DNA from: Spirosoma taeanense
GTDB taxonomy: Bacteria > Bacteroidota > Bacteroidia > Cytophagales > Spirosomataceae
Reading direction: 5' to 3'
DNA: 64,000 nucleotides
Assembly: GCF_013127955.1 (NCBI RefSeq)
Contig: NZ_CP053435.1
Coordinates: 3,286,001 to 3,350,000 of the forward strand
Positions within the stretch are counted from its first letter, which is position 1; every line of letters starts with the position of its first letter. The position numbers were made by a program, and so were the translations under genes. The notes beneath the pieces were generated by a model. It did not search any database, was not told the origin of the DNA, and saw only the letters and a list, made by a program, of their open reading frames with translations. Of this stretch, positions 1-8,765 are shown one piece after another.

Positions 1-828
1 CCGACTATCAAGCAGGGAATCAGCAGCCTGGAAAACGTGATGGTCGTAACTGGTAACGAAACGGCCTTCGAGGACAACAGACCCGTACCCCACGGCGAAG
101 TGCGGCAGGTCTGGTATCAGTCCGGCACGCTGGGAATGCCGCGCCGGATGCATGTGTACACACCGCCGGGCTACGAAAAAAGCAGTGCGAAATACCCCGT
201 CTTCTATCTCCTGCACGGCGGGGGCGATGATGATTCGGGCTGGAACACCATTGGTCGGGCAGGCTTTATCCTCGACAACCTGATCGCAGCCGGGAAGGCC
301 AAACCCATGATTGTGGTTATGCCCAACGGCAGTATGCCTCCACCAAGCACAACGGGCGCGCCCAATCAAAGTCAGGCAATGTCCCGGATGCGGACACTGT
401 TTGCCGACGAACTGCTCAAAGACGTTATGCCCCTGGTGGAGAAAAGCTACCGGACGCTGGCTAACCGCGAAAACCGCGCCATTGCCGGTTTGTCGATGGG
501 TGGCTTTCAGACCCTTGACCTGACGCTTGGGCATCCGGAGCTGTTTAATTACGTAGGTGTATTCAGTTCGGGCTTTTTTGGCTCCTCCATTGATGAAGCC
601 GAGACGACCTACGCCCGGGGCTTGCAGGATGCAAACTTCAACAAGGGCAAAAAGCTGTTCTGGATTGAAATTGGTAAGGACGATTTCGTGATGGACGCCA
701 ACAAAAAGACGTTGGCCCTGCTCGATAAACACCAGATCAAGTATCAATATAGAGAAACCGACGGGGGCCACACCTGGATCAACTGGCGGCAGTATCTCAA
801 CGAGTTCACACCCAACCTGTTTCGGTAG
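1..828 (+). CDS. Alpha/beta-hydrolase esterase, 3' part
   Basis: The reading frame is open from the first base, so the gene begins upstream and about 275 residues are visible. The visible part is an esterase D/Fes-like alpha/beta hydrolase. It has a YTPPGY strand, the oxyanion-hole stretch [12 protein letters not shown], a nucleophile elbow GLSMGG with Ser at bases 493-495, and a late catalytic His in GGHTW. Bacteroidetes relatives carry an N-terminal immunoglobulin-like domain before this catalytic domain, and the entry sequence [12 protein letters not shown] fits the end of such a domain. Substrates of this family include feruloylated or acetylated plant polysaccharides and siderophore esters. 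The substrate cannot be told here. The family call is firm; the internal GTG/ATG at 37-42 is probably not the start. Confidence 0.85.
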   Translation, partial: PTIKQGISSLENVMVVTGNETAFEDNRPVPHGEVRQVWYQSGTLGMPRRMHVYTPPGYEKSSAKYPVFYLLHGGGDDDSGWNTIGRAGFILDNLIAAGKAKPMIVVMPNGSMPPPSTTGAPNQSQAMSRMRTLFADELLKDVMPLVEKSYRTLANRENRAIAGLSMGGFQTLDLTLGHPELFNYVGVFSSGFFGSSIDEAETTYARGLQDANFNKGKKLFWIEIGKDDFVMDANKKTLALLDKHQIKYQYRETDGGHTWINWRQYLNEFTPNLFR

Positions 829-835
829 GCTCCAG

Positions 836-866
836 GGCGGGTATCGGCTTTTGGTCGATACCCGCC
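836..866. terminator. Hairpin after the esterase gene
   Basis: An 11-bp perfect stem (836-846 with 856-866) encloses a 9-base loop, starting 7 bases after the esterase stop. No T-run follows, so it is either a weak intrinsic terminator or an mRNA-stabilising hairpin. Confidence 0.55.
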
Positions 867-955
867 GTAAATAAAGACGCCGGTTAGTCTATCCCGATTC
901 TTCTTATCCGGATAAAATATAACTTAAACTACTGAAAAACTTTTTAGCTTGAATA

Positions 956-986
956 TTGGTTGATATATCAACAAGACATACCTTTG
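956..986 (+). promoter_or_regulatory. marR promoter with palindromic operator
   Basis: A -33 element ATTG (955-958) is followed by 20 bases and a perfect Bacteroidetes -7 box TACCTTTG (979-986). The perfect 14-base palindrome GTTGATATATCAAC occupies 959-972, inside the spacer, where a bound dimer would block the polymerase. MarR proteins commonly repress their own gene through such palindromes, so this is the expected autoregulatory site. The same half-sites recur at 1488-1516. Confidence 0.65.
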
Positions 987-990
987 CGCC

Positions 991-1467
991 ATGCCTTTAG
1001 AAAAAGAACTGGATATACAGGAAAAATTCTCCACTCGGATGGGTCGCCTGTCGATCTTCATGATTAGCCACCTCGGCCATCTAATGGCTAAAATGGCCAA
1101 TCGGGAGCTGATCAAAGCAGGCTTCTCGTTGCAGATTGAGCAATTCCCGGTGCTGTTCATCATCTATTTTTCGGGCGATGATCTATTATCTCAACAGGAG
1201 ATTGCGAACATGCTCCAGAAGGATAAATCTGGGATACAGCGTTCCATTCGCACCCTTGAACGAAACGGCTATCTCCGAATCATCTCGGATAGCATTGACC
1301 GACGTAAGAACCTGATCCAGTTAACACCGGCCGGAAAGCTGGCAGTCGATAAAGCGATTGCCACCGCCGAACAAATTGATAAACAAGTGACCAGCCAGCT
1401 TACTGCCGACGAACTCACTGCGTTTTTAAGCACGATGCGAAAAATTTCCACTGTTCTGAATAAATAA
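991..1467 (+). CDS. MarR-family transcriptional regulator
   Basis: A 158-residue winged-helix protein of usual MarR length. An N-terminal helix (about 17-50) is followed by the DNA-binding core: LSQQEIANMLQKDKSGIQRS is the helix-turn-helix and RRKNLIQLTPAG the beta-wing. MarR proteins are dimers that usually repress nearby efflux or stress genes until a small ligand releases them. The gene stands directly before an outer-membrane factor, adaptor and RND pump, and a palindrome in its promoter recurs before the next gene, so control of that efflux operon is the natural reading. The ATG at 991 is only 4 bases after the -7 box, so either the mRNA is nearly leaderless or translation starts later, for example at 1039. 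Confidence 0.9.
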   Translation: MPLEKELDIQEKFSTRMGRLSIFMISHLGHLMAKMANRELIKAGFSLQIEQFPVLFIIYFSGDDLLSQQEIANMLQKDKSGIQRSIRTLERNGYLRIISDSIDRRKNLIQLTPAGKLAVDKAIATAEQIDKQVTSQLTADELTAFLSTMRKISTVLNK

Positions 1468-1487
1468 TCTCTTTTTTTGGTTTAATA

Positions 1488-1521
1488 GTTGATATGTCCA
1501 CAGTTGACCTATCAACATTTG
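1488..1521 (+). promoter_or_regulatory. Second MarR-type operator and probable efflux-operon promoter
   Basis: GTTGATA (1488-1494) and TATCAAC (1510-1516) form an inverted repeat with 15 bases between. They are the same half-sites that make the contiguous palindrome before marR. AACATTTG (1514-1521) resembles the -7 box with one mismatch and sits 5 bases before the preferred ATG at 1527. This suggests that the MarR protein also controls the efflux genes, possibly through a longer-spaced site. Confidence 0.5.
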
Positions 1522-1526
1522 GATTT

Positions 1527-2873
1527 ATGAAACGAAAAATTGCACTTGGCTTAGTAGCACTCGTTCTTCCCCTGCTGGGATGGGCGCAGCCAGCCCCCGG
1601 TCAACCTGCGGGTGGTTGGAAGCTGAAGGACTGCCTGGACTACGGCCTGAAAAACTATGGTACCGTTCGTATCGCGCAGAACCAGACCCAGATCGCTGCG
1701 CAGCAGGCGCGCGAAGCCGTTGCCGGGTATCTGCCGCAGGTGACCGCCCAGGGAACGGTTGATGATAACATTAAACTGCAGACCACTGTCCTGCCGGCGG
1801 GTATCTTTGGTCCGGAGCCAACCCGGGTTGCGTTTGGTACAAAATACCAGACGACGGCTTCGGCTTCTCTGGATCAGACTTTATACGACAAATCCCTGCT
1901 GATTGGCATTAAGGCCGCCAGGCCAAACGCCCAGAAGGCCGAACTGAACACTCGGCAGACGCGTGAGGACGTGATTTATGCTATTTCGAGCAATTACTAT
2001 CAGGTGTTTGTAGCCGAGCAGCAGATTGCGCTGCTGAAAGACAATATCGCCCGCACCGAGCAGGTGTTGAACATCCTGAAGTTGCAACGCGACAATGGCG
2101 TCATTCAGCCGGTTGATTACAATCGGACGGAGGTTAGCTACAACAGCGCGAAATCGCAGCTGGCCCTGGCCGAAAGCAACCTGTCGCTGGCACTCAACCG
2201 GCTGAAATTTCAGATGGGCATGCCGCAGAACCAGGCGCTGGCCCTGTCGGACACGACGCTGACGACCCAGGTACCAACCGTCAATACGGGCACCTTCGAC
2301 GCCCGCAGCCTAACGGATTTCCAACTGTCGGAAACGAACCTGACGCTGCAGAAGCTCGACCGCGAGCGGATCAAAGCCGGGTATCTGCCCAAGCTGAGCG
2401 CCACTGCCCGCTACGGTACGCTGGCCCTTGGTAACAACTACGCCAAGTCGCTGGAAAAATTCTCGGGCTTCGGAAGCATCGGGCTTCGGGTGTCGGTTCC
2501 CATTTTCGACGGCTTCCGGCGCGACGCCCAGATTCGCCAGTCAACCCTGAATATTCAGTCGCTGCAGGAGCAGCAGAAACTGAACGTGGCCTCGTACCAA
2601 CTGCAGTACAACAACGCACAGACGCAGTTGCAGCGCGCGCAGAGTTCGCTGCAGAACGACGAGCGGAACGTGAAACTGGCGCAGCAGGTCTATGACGTTA
2701 CGACGCTTCAATATAAGCAGGGCACCAAGCCGTTAACGGATCTGGTCAATGCCGAAAACTCCTATCGGCAGGCGCAGAACGATTATATCAACTCGCTGCT
2801 GAACTACAACCAGGCCCGGCTCGACCTTGAACAGTCGCAGGGTACATTACTCAATTTTTACAACCAATTGTAA
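1527..2873 (+). CDS. TolC-family outer-membrane efflux protein
   Basis: The outer-membrane channel of a tripartite efflux pump, 448 residues. A signal peptide ending GWAQ (about 20 residues from ATG 1527) precedes two homologous OEP repeats rich in long Gln/Ala/Leu helices, as in TolC/OprM. The upstream in-frame ATG at 1494 would put the operator-like repeat inside the gene and lengthen the signal peptide unnaturally, so 1527 is preferred. The gene is followed after 20 bases by the adaptor and then the pump, so all three parts of the system are present and co-directional. The exported substrate is unknown. Confidence 0.9.
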   Translation: MKRKIALGLVALVLPLLGWAQPAPGQPAGGWKLKDCLDYGLKNYGTVRIAQNQTQIAAQQAREAVAGYLPQVTAQGTVDDNIKLQTTVLPAGIFGPEPTRVAFGTKYQTTASASLDQTLYDKSLLIGIKAARPNAQKAELNTRQTREDVIYAISSNYYQVFVAEQQIALLKDNIARTEQVLNILKLQRDNGVIQPVDYNRTEVSYNSAKSQLALAESNLSLALNRLKFQMGMPQNQALALSDTTLTTQVPTVNTGTFDARSLTDFQLSETNLTLQKLDRERIKAGYLPKLSATARYGTLALGNNYAKSLEKFSGFGSIGLRVSVPIFDGFRRDAQIRQSTLNIQSLQEQQKLNVASYQLQYNNAQTQLQRAQSSLQNDERNVKLAQQVYDVTTLQYKQGTKPLTDLVNAENSYRQAQNDYINSLLNYNQARLDLEQSQGTLLNFYNQL

Positions 2874-2893
2874 GGCTAATCACCAGAACACAC

Positions 2894-3949
2894 ATGAAAA
2901 AGACGACGCTCCTAGTGATAGTAGGGCTCCTGGCCGTTTCATCACTAATCGGCTTCCGACTGGCTTCTAACAAGAAGAAAATTGATGAGAAGAACCAGCT
3001 CCCCACCAACACCAACATCGCTATTCCGGTAACGGCAGCGGTCGTATCGGAAGGTCTGGTTTCGCAGCAACTGATCAAAACCGGCAACCTGATTCCCTTT
3101 AAAGAGGCCGAAATCATGGCTACGGCAGCGGGTAAGGTAACGCGGGTGAATTTCGACCTGGGCTCATCCGTCAGCAAGGGCGCAACATTGATTTCGGTCG
3201 ACAGCAAGCTGAAAGAGCTTTCGCTGGAAGCTACCCAGCTGAGCATCGACAAACTGAAGAAGGACGTAAACCGGTATAATACGCTGCTCGCTGGCAACGC
3301 CACAACCGAGATTCAGGTCAACGAGACCAACTATAACTACCAGAATGCCCTGAACCAGGCCGAGCAGATCAAAAAGCAGATTCAGGATGCCAACGTAAAA
3401 GCCCCCATCAGCGGGCGGGTCGTCAAGAAAAACATTGAAGCCGGCGAGTATGTAAATGCCGGTACGGTGCTCGGTACGATTCTGGACGTTTCGCGTCTGA
3501 AAGTGCAGGTTCTGGTGAATGAGAAAGACGTGTACGCCCTGCGCGAAGGTCAGCCGGTTCGCGTGACGGCCGACGTGTTTCCGAACCGGATCTTCAACGG
3601 TCAGATCTCGTATATCGCTCCGCAGGGTAACGACGAACACAACTACCCGGTTGAGATTACGCTCAACAACGGCGGCCTCCTGAAAGCCGGTACGTTCGTG
3701 AACGTTGACTTCTCGAAAAAATCGAATCAGCAGGCGTTGCAGATTCCGCGTTCGGCGCTGGTAGCCAGCATCAAGACGCCTTATGTGTACGTCATTGACG
3801 GTGGTAAAGTCCGTCAGCGACCGATCAGCGTTGGTCGTGACTTCGGCGACACCATCGAAGTAACCAGCGGCCTGCAGGCAGGCGAACAGGTCGTAACAAC
3901 CGGCCAGATCAACCTCAGCGACGGCGCGCCCGTACAGGTGACGAAATAA
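2894..3949 (+). CDS. RND efflux periplasmic adaptor (membrane fusion protein)
   Basis: A 351-residue adaptor linking the inner-membrane pump to the outer-membrane channel. An N-terminal membrane anchor (about 5-22) is followed by a lipoyl/barrel-sandwich half (ATAAGKVTRVNFDLGSSVSKG), a short helical hairpin, the second lipoyl half (KAPISGRVVKKNIEAGEYV), then beta-barrel and membrane-proximal domains. The hairpin is short (about 60 residues), as in MexA-like proteins of Bacteroidetes. It lies 20 bases after the channel gene and 70 bases before the pump. The intervening stretch holds GAGTAAACGAGTGG, a degenerate copy of a motif seen at other intergenic sites. Confidence 0.92.
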   Translation: MKKTTLLVIVGLLAVSSLIGFRLASNKKKIDEKNQLPTNTNIAIPVTAAVVSEGLVSQQLIKTGNLIPFKEAEIMATAAGKVTRVNFDLGSSVSKGATLISVDSKLKELSLEATQLSIDKLKKDVNRYNTLLAGNATTEIQVNETNYNYQNALNQAEQIKKQIQDANVKAPISGRVVKKNIEAGEYVNAGTVLGTILDVSRLKVQVLVNEKDVYALREGQPVRVTADVFPNRIFNGQISYIAPQGNDEHNYPVEITLNNGGLLKAGTFVNVDFSKKSNQQALQIPRSALVASIKTPYVYVIDGGKVRQRPISVGRDFGDTIEVTSGLQAGEQVVTTGQINLSDGAPVQVTK

Positions 3950-4019
3950 ACTGGCGAACGAGTAAACGAGTGGCGATCAACGCGCTCGTTCTCCTTCCGC
4001 TCTTTCAATCTTTATATCC

Positions 4020-7000
4020 ATGTCAATTACCGAAATTGCCATAAAACGACCGTTGCTGGTGACGACTATCTTCACCGTACTGGTCCTGTTTGGCTTCCTG
4101 AGCTATAAGCAGTTGTCCTACAACCTGCTGCCGAAGTTTGAAGCCAACGTAATTAGTGTTTCGACGGTTTACCGGGGTGCCTCGGCCGACGAAGTTGAGA
4201 CGAACGTAACCAAGCGCATTGAAGATGCACTGTCGTCGCTGGAAGGTCTGGACCGGATCAATTCCACCTCGCAGGAAAGCGCTTCGATTATCATTGTTCA
4301 GCTGAAAAACGGCATTGACGTCAATCAGGCGCAGCAGGATGCCCAGCGCAAGGTTGACCAGATTGTTAACCTGCTGCCCGATGAGGCCGACAAGCCGACG
4401 CTGAACAAGTTCTCGACCGACGAGCTGCCGGTTCTGCGGATGGGCGTTACGGCGAACCTCTCGCCTACCCAGATTTATGACCTGATTGACGATAAACTGA
4501 AGCCGCAACTGTCGAACGTACCGGGTGTTGGCCAGATCAGCATCATCGGTGGCACGGAGCGGGAGATTCAGGTGAACGTTGATCAGGAGAAACTGCGGGC
4601 CTATAGTCTTTCCATTGGTCAGGTCTCGCAGGCTATCAACCTGGCCAATGCCAGCTACCCGGCCGGTCAGCTGAAAACCCAGGAGAGCCAGTACTCGATT
4701 CGCTTCGACGCCACGGTCGAGACCACGAACCGACTGCGCAGCCTGATCATTGCCCGGCGCGCCGATGGCGGTCAGATTCTGCTGCGGGACGTAGCCGAAG
4801 TAGTGGATGGTACGGCCGACGCCACCGCCATCAACCACATCAACGCTAAGCCTTCGATTGGGGTGCAGGTGCAGAAACAGTCTGACGCCAACGCCGTTGA
4901 CGTAAGCCAGCTGGTGCGCGAACGGATTAGCAGGATCGAAAAGCAGTACGCCAACATCGGTCTGAAATTCAACGTAGCATCCGACCAGTCGGTCTATACG
5001 CTGGCATCGGCCAACGCCGTGGTAGATGATTTGTTCCTGGCCGTTCTGATCGTATCGGTTGTCATGCTGATGTTCCTGCATAGCTTCCGCTCGTCCTTGT
5101 TTGTGCTGGTAGCGCTGCCGTCGTCCATGATTCCGACGTTCATTCTGATGTATGTATTCGGCTTCTCGCTGAACCTGATGACCCTGATGGCCCTGTCGCT
5201 CGTTGTCGGTATCCTCGTTGACGACTCGATTGTGGTGCTGGAGAACATCAACCGGCACATGGAAATGGGCAAGGACAAGCGTACGGCGGCTCTGGACGGC
5301 CGGAACGAGATTGGCTTCACGGCGCTGGCCATTACGCTGGTTGACATCGTGGTATTCGTACCGTTGGCGCTGACCTCCGGCCTGATCGGGAACATCCTGC
5401 GCGAATTCTCGCTGGTGGTTGTCTTTTCAACCCTGATGAGTCTCATCGTGTCGTTTACGCTGACACCCCTGCTGGTTTCGCGCTTCGGTAAGCTGGAAGT
5501 TCTGAACCCTAAATCGCTCTGGGGCAAGCTGAACCTGGGCTTCGAGCGGTTCCTGGATACCCTGAAAGAAGCCTATGGCCGGATTCTGACGGCTGCGCTG
5601 GGGCACAAGCGGTGGGTATTCATCGCCGTGATTGTGCTGTTCGTCGGCTCGATTGCCTTAGTGCCGATGGGCTTCGTTGGAGCCGCCTTTATGCAGCAAA
5701 GCGACCAGGGTGAATTCAACGTCAGCATCGAACTGGCACCAACGGCTTCTATTTACCAGACTAACCAGACGGCTCAGCGGGTTGAACAACTGCTGCTCAA
5801 ACACCCGGAGGTGACCAATGTCTTCACCAACGTAGGCTACACCAGCAGCGGTATTGCTACGTCGTCGAACAGCAACGTTGCCGACATGAACGTAAAACTC
5901 GTTGACAAAGCAAAACGGAATGTATCAACGGAAGATTTTGGCAGCCGCGTCAAGCAGGAGATTGCCCAGATTCCGGGGGTCCGCGTAACGGTTAGCCCGG
6001 TATCGATTGCCGGGGGTACGCAGGCACCGATTCAGATCGCCATTAAAGGCACGGATCTGGTGTCAATTCGGCAGGCAGCCGCTCAGGTAAAAGAGGTTGT
6101 TCAGTCGGTACCTGGTACGCAGGACGTTCAGTATTCGGTAAAAGATCCCAAGCCGGAAGTCAGTGTCCGTCTGAACCGTGAGCGCATGGCCCAGTTGGGC
6201 ATCAATGCCGCCGAGGTAGGTCAGGCGCTGCAAACCGCGTTCCGGGGCGATGACCGCTCGAAGTTTAAAGAGAACGGCAACGAGTACGACATTCTGATCA
6301 GTCTGGACCGGTTCGACCGCTCAAACCCAGCCGACATCAGCCGCCTGACGTTCGTCAACAACCAGGGCCACTCGTTTGAACTGTCGCAGTTTGCACAGGT
6401 TGAGCAGCAGGTGGGCGAAAGCGTTCTGCAGCGGATTGACCGGCTGTCGGCTATCTCGGTCAACTCGCAGGTTGTGGGTCGCCCGACGGGTTCGGTTGGT
6501 GCCGACATTCAGGCTAAGATGGCGAACGTAAAACTGCCCGAAGGCATCACGATTGATTACCTCGGTCAGCTGCAGCAGCAGTCCGACGCTTTCGGCAGTC
6601 TGGGCCAGGCCCTGATTCTGGGTATTCTGCTGGTGTACTTCATCATGGTGGCTCTGTACGAAAGTGTGGTGTATCCGTTCGTCGTTCTGTTCTCTATTCC
6701 GGTCGCCCTGGTGGGTGCCCTGCTCGCCCTCGCCCTGTCGATGCAGAGTCTGACGGTCTTCTCGATTGTGGGTCTGATTATGCTGCTCGGTCTGGTAGCC
6801 AAGAACGCCATTCTGATCGTAGACTTTACGAACCAGCTTAAAGCCGAGGGAATGCCCGTGGTCGAAGCCCTGATCGAAGCCGGTAAGGAACGTCTCCGCC
6901 CGATCCTGATGACGACGCTGGCGATGATTGTCGGTATGCTGCCGATTGCCCTGGCCAGCGGTGCCGGTGCCGAAGTAAAGAATGGCATGGCCTGGGTGAT

Positions 7001-7151
7001 CATCGGTGGTCTGAGCAGCTCGCTGCTGCTGACGCTGCTGGTAGTGCCGTCGGTGTACCTGGTCGTTGACCGGATCATCGCACGCTTTACGGGTAAGAAA
7101 ACCCAGCCGAAAAAGCCGCAGGAACTCGAAGTGGCCAAAGCGATCAGCTAA
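4020..7151 (+). CDS. RND efflux pump, HAE1/AcrB type
   Basis: The 1043-residue proton-driven inner-membrane pump of the tripartite system. Architecture is canonical: TM1 after ITEIAIKRPLLV, a large periplasmic loop, TM2-6, TM7, a second periplasmic loop and TM8-12. The proton-relay pair Asp401-Asp402 lies in GILVDDSIVVLENI, equivalent to AcrB D407/D408, and GLVAKNAILIVDF in TM10 supplies the usual Lys. Sequences of this type export hydrophobic drugs or organic acids; substrate is not predictable. A strong intrinsic terminator follows at 7176, closing the operon. Confidence 0.95.
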   Translation: MSITEIAIKRPLLVTTIFTVLVLFGFLSYKQLSYNLLPKFEANVISVSTVYRGASADEVETNVTKRIEDALSSLEGLDRINSTSQESASIIIVQLKNGIDVNQAQQDAQRKVDQIVNLLPDEADKPTLNKFSTDELPVLRMGVTANLSPTQIYDLIDDKLKPQLSNVPGVGQISIIGGTEREIQVNVDQEKLRAYSLSIGQVSQAINLANASYPAGQLKTQESQYSIRFDATVETTNRLRSLIIARRADGGQILLRDVAEVVDGTADATAINHINAKPSIGVQVQKQSDANAVDVSQLVRERISRIEKQYANIGLKFNVASDQSVYTLASANAVVDDLFLAVLIVSVVMLMFLHSFRSSLFVLVALPSSMIPTFILMYVFGFSLNLMTLMALSLVVGILVDDSIVVLENINRHMEMGKDKRTAALDGRNEIGFTALAITLVDIVVFVPLALTSGLIGNILREFSLVVVFSTLMSLIVSFTLTPLLVSRFGKLEVLNPKSLWGKLNLGFERFLDTLKEAYGRILTAALGHKRWVFIAVIVLFVGSIALVPMGFVGAAFMQQSDQGEFNVSIELAPTASIYQTNQTAQRVEQLLLKHPEVTNVFTNVGYTSSGIATSSNSNVADMNVKLVDKAKRNVSTEDFGSRVKQEIAQIPGVRVTVSPVSIAGGTQAPIQIAIKGTDLVSIRQAAAQVKEVVQSVPGTQDVQYSVKDPKPEVSVRLNRERMAQLGINAAEVGQALQTAFRGDDRSKFKENGNEYDILISLDRFDRSNPADISRLTFVNNQGHSFELSQFAQVEQQVGESVLQRIDRLSAISVNSQVVGRPTGSVGADIQAKMANVKLPEGITIDYLGQLQQQSDAFGSLGQALILGILLVYFIMVALYESVVYPFVVLFSIPVALVGALLALALSMQSLTVFSIVGLIMLLGLVAKNAILIVDFTNQLKAEGMPVVEALIEAGKERLRPILMTTLAMIVGMLPIALASGAGAEVKNGMAWVIIGGLSSSLLLTLLVVPSVYLVVDRIIARFTGKKTQPKKPQELEVAKAIS

Positions 7152-7175
7152 GCCAGAGATGTATAGTTTTTTTGC

Positions 7176-7203
7176 AAAAAGCCTGCTGTTGAGCAGGCTT
7201 TTT
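7176..7203 (+). terminator. Intrinsic terminator of the efflux operon
   Basis: AAAAA, then GCCTGCT (7181-7187), loop GTTG, AGCAGGC (7192-7198) and TTTTT. A textbook stem with a T-run, 25 bases after the pump stop. The preceding A-run makes it usable in either direction. Confidence 0.9.
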
Positions 7204-7364
7204 GCGTTTTACGCCTGAACGACCGGAGAATCGGTCTATATCTGAAAAAATTCCGGGACACCCTGCCCGAATTCTGGTTAGAGAAAAAGAGCTATTCTAT
7301 ATCCGACCTCTGTCCTGTTAAAACGGCTGGTAATTTCTTCAGCATTCTATACAAAATCTGTCCT

Positions 7365-8471
7365 GTGTCCATTCAGAAAGAAGATTTCACCATCGGGGTT
7401 GAAGAAGAATACCAGATCATTCACCCGCAGACCCGTGAGCTGCGTTCCCGCGCTCAGTCGATTCTATCCAAAGCACGAGCCGCTGTGGGCGATCAGGTAA
7501 CGCAGGAACTCTACCTGTCGCAGATTGAAATTGGCACCTCTGTTTGCCGGTCGCTGACCGAGGTCCGGACCGAACTTCAGCATTTACGCAGTGAACTGAT
7601 AGCCGCTGCCGAACGGGAAGGCAGCCGCATTGCCGCGGCCGGCACCCACCCCTTCTCGCACTGGGACAAGCAAAAGCTGACGCCTAAGGAGCGCTACACC
7701 GAACTGGCAACCGACTATCAGCAACTGGTACGGGAGCAGCTCATCTTCGGCTGTCACGTGCACGTGGGCATACCCGACCGCGAGATTGCCATTCAGGTTA
7801 TGAACCGCGCCCGGCCGTGGCTGGCTCCGCTGCTGGCACTGGCCTGCAACTCGCCCTTCTGGCTGGGAACCGACACCGGCTACGCCAGCTTCCGCACGGA
7901 AATCTGGGGGCGCTGGCCCATGTCGGGCACTCCGCACGTGTTCAGTTCCCGCTCGGACTACGACCGGCTCGTGGATGATTTAGTGGCCGTAGGCAGCATC
8001 TCCGATGCCAGTAAGATCTATTGGGATATTCGTCCTTCCTCCCACTACGAAACGCTGGAGTTCCGGGTTACGGATGTATGTCTGACGGTCAACGAAGCCG
8101 TTATGATTGCGGGGCTGGTGCGTGCACTGGCGAGAACCTGCGCCCTGGAAGCCGAGCGTTACGTCGAAATTACCCACGTCCGGCCCGAAATTTTGTGGGC
8201 CGCCAAGTGGCAGGCTGCCCGCTTCGGCCTTGACGAAAAGCTGTTCTATACGCAGGAAAGGCAGGCGATACCGGCACCCGCCCTGATCGAGAAATTCTTG
8301 ACCTATGTGCGGCCGGCGCTGGAAGAATACGGCGAATGGGACGAAATCTCTGCGCTGGTACGGGAAGTGCTGAAGCGGGGCACGGGAGCCAGTCGCCAGC
8401 GTGCCGCGTTTGCCCGGAACAGCAGCCTGGAAGACGTCGTTGATCTTATCGTCGCCGAGACCGGCCGGTAA
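7365..8471 (+). CDS. GCS2-type carboxylate-amine ligase (YbdK-like)
   Basis: A 368-residue protein of the glutamate-cysteine ligase family 2. The N-terminal FTIGVEEEYQII holds the acidic metal/ATP-binding residues, GCHVHVGI the conserved histidines, and the C-terminal part DIRPSSHYETLEFRVTD the second metal-binding segment. Relatives such as E. coli YbdK have weak gamma-glutamyl-cysteine ligase activity; the true substrate of this subgroup is unsettled. The start is GTG at 7365, since no ATG lies nearby and the conserved region begins 7 residues later. It is transcribed alone, between two terminators. Confidence 0.88.
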   Translation: MSIQKEDFTIGVEEEYQIIHPQTRELRSRAQSILSKARAAVGDQVTQELYLSQIEIGTSVCRSLTEVRTELQHLRSELIAAAEREGSRIAAAGTHPFSHWDKQKLTPKERYTELATDYQQLVREQLIFGCHVHVGIPDREIAIQVMNRARPWLAPLLALACNSPFWLGTDTGYASFRTEIWGRWPMSGTPHVFSSRSDYDRLVDDLVAVGSISDASKIYWDIRPSSHYETLEFRVTDVCLTVNEAVMIAGLVRALARTCALEAERYVEITHVRPEILWAAKWQAARFGLDEKLFYTQERQAIPAPALIEKFLTYVRPALEEYGEWDEISALVREVLKRGTGASRQRAAFARNSSLEDVVDLIVAETGR

Positions 8472-8765
8472 CAACCTCTTTCCCAACGGTCTACTACCCG
8501 GAAGGCAATTTCCTGCCCGCAACACTTGGAATTACATAGCTAAGGTGAGCTGCTCACCCGACCGGATACTCAATTGATTCCTGCTTTTCGCCGATTCAGG
8601 CACGGTCTTTACCTGTTCGCCCGGTTGCGCGTTTTACCATCAGGCAATTAAATCTACTTTTACATCGTAGTCTGAAGCAGCCAGTAGCGCAACACTAACG
8701 CGCTAATAGCCAAACCAGAAGCCTTTTCCCAACTAACCTTTTTCGCGTTAAAACAAATCCGTATC
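8472..8765. other. Intergenic region with a palindrome
   Basis: About 294 bases without a credible gene. It holds a perfect palindrome GGTGAGC-T-GCTCACC (8544-8558), which may be a regulator site or a small hairpin, and TACTTTTA (8655-8662), one base off a -7 box, 104 bases before the next start. Nothing else is recognised. Confidence 0.4.

Noticed and set aside
1494..1526. Upstream ATG of the outer-membrane factor
   Set aside because: It would place the operator-like repeat inside the gene and lengthen the signal peptide; ATG 1527 gives a standard one.
4023..5258. 411-residue minus-strand open frame opposite the RND pump gene
   Set aside because: It lies fully antisense to a certain gene, is His/Gln/Asn/Arg-rich as expected from the reverse of GC-rich codons, and has no domain.
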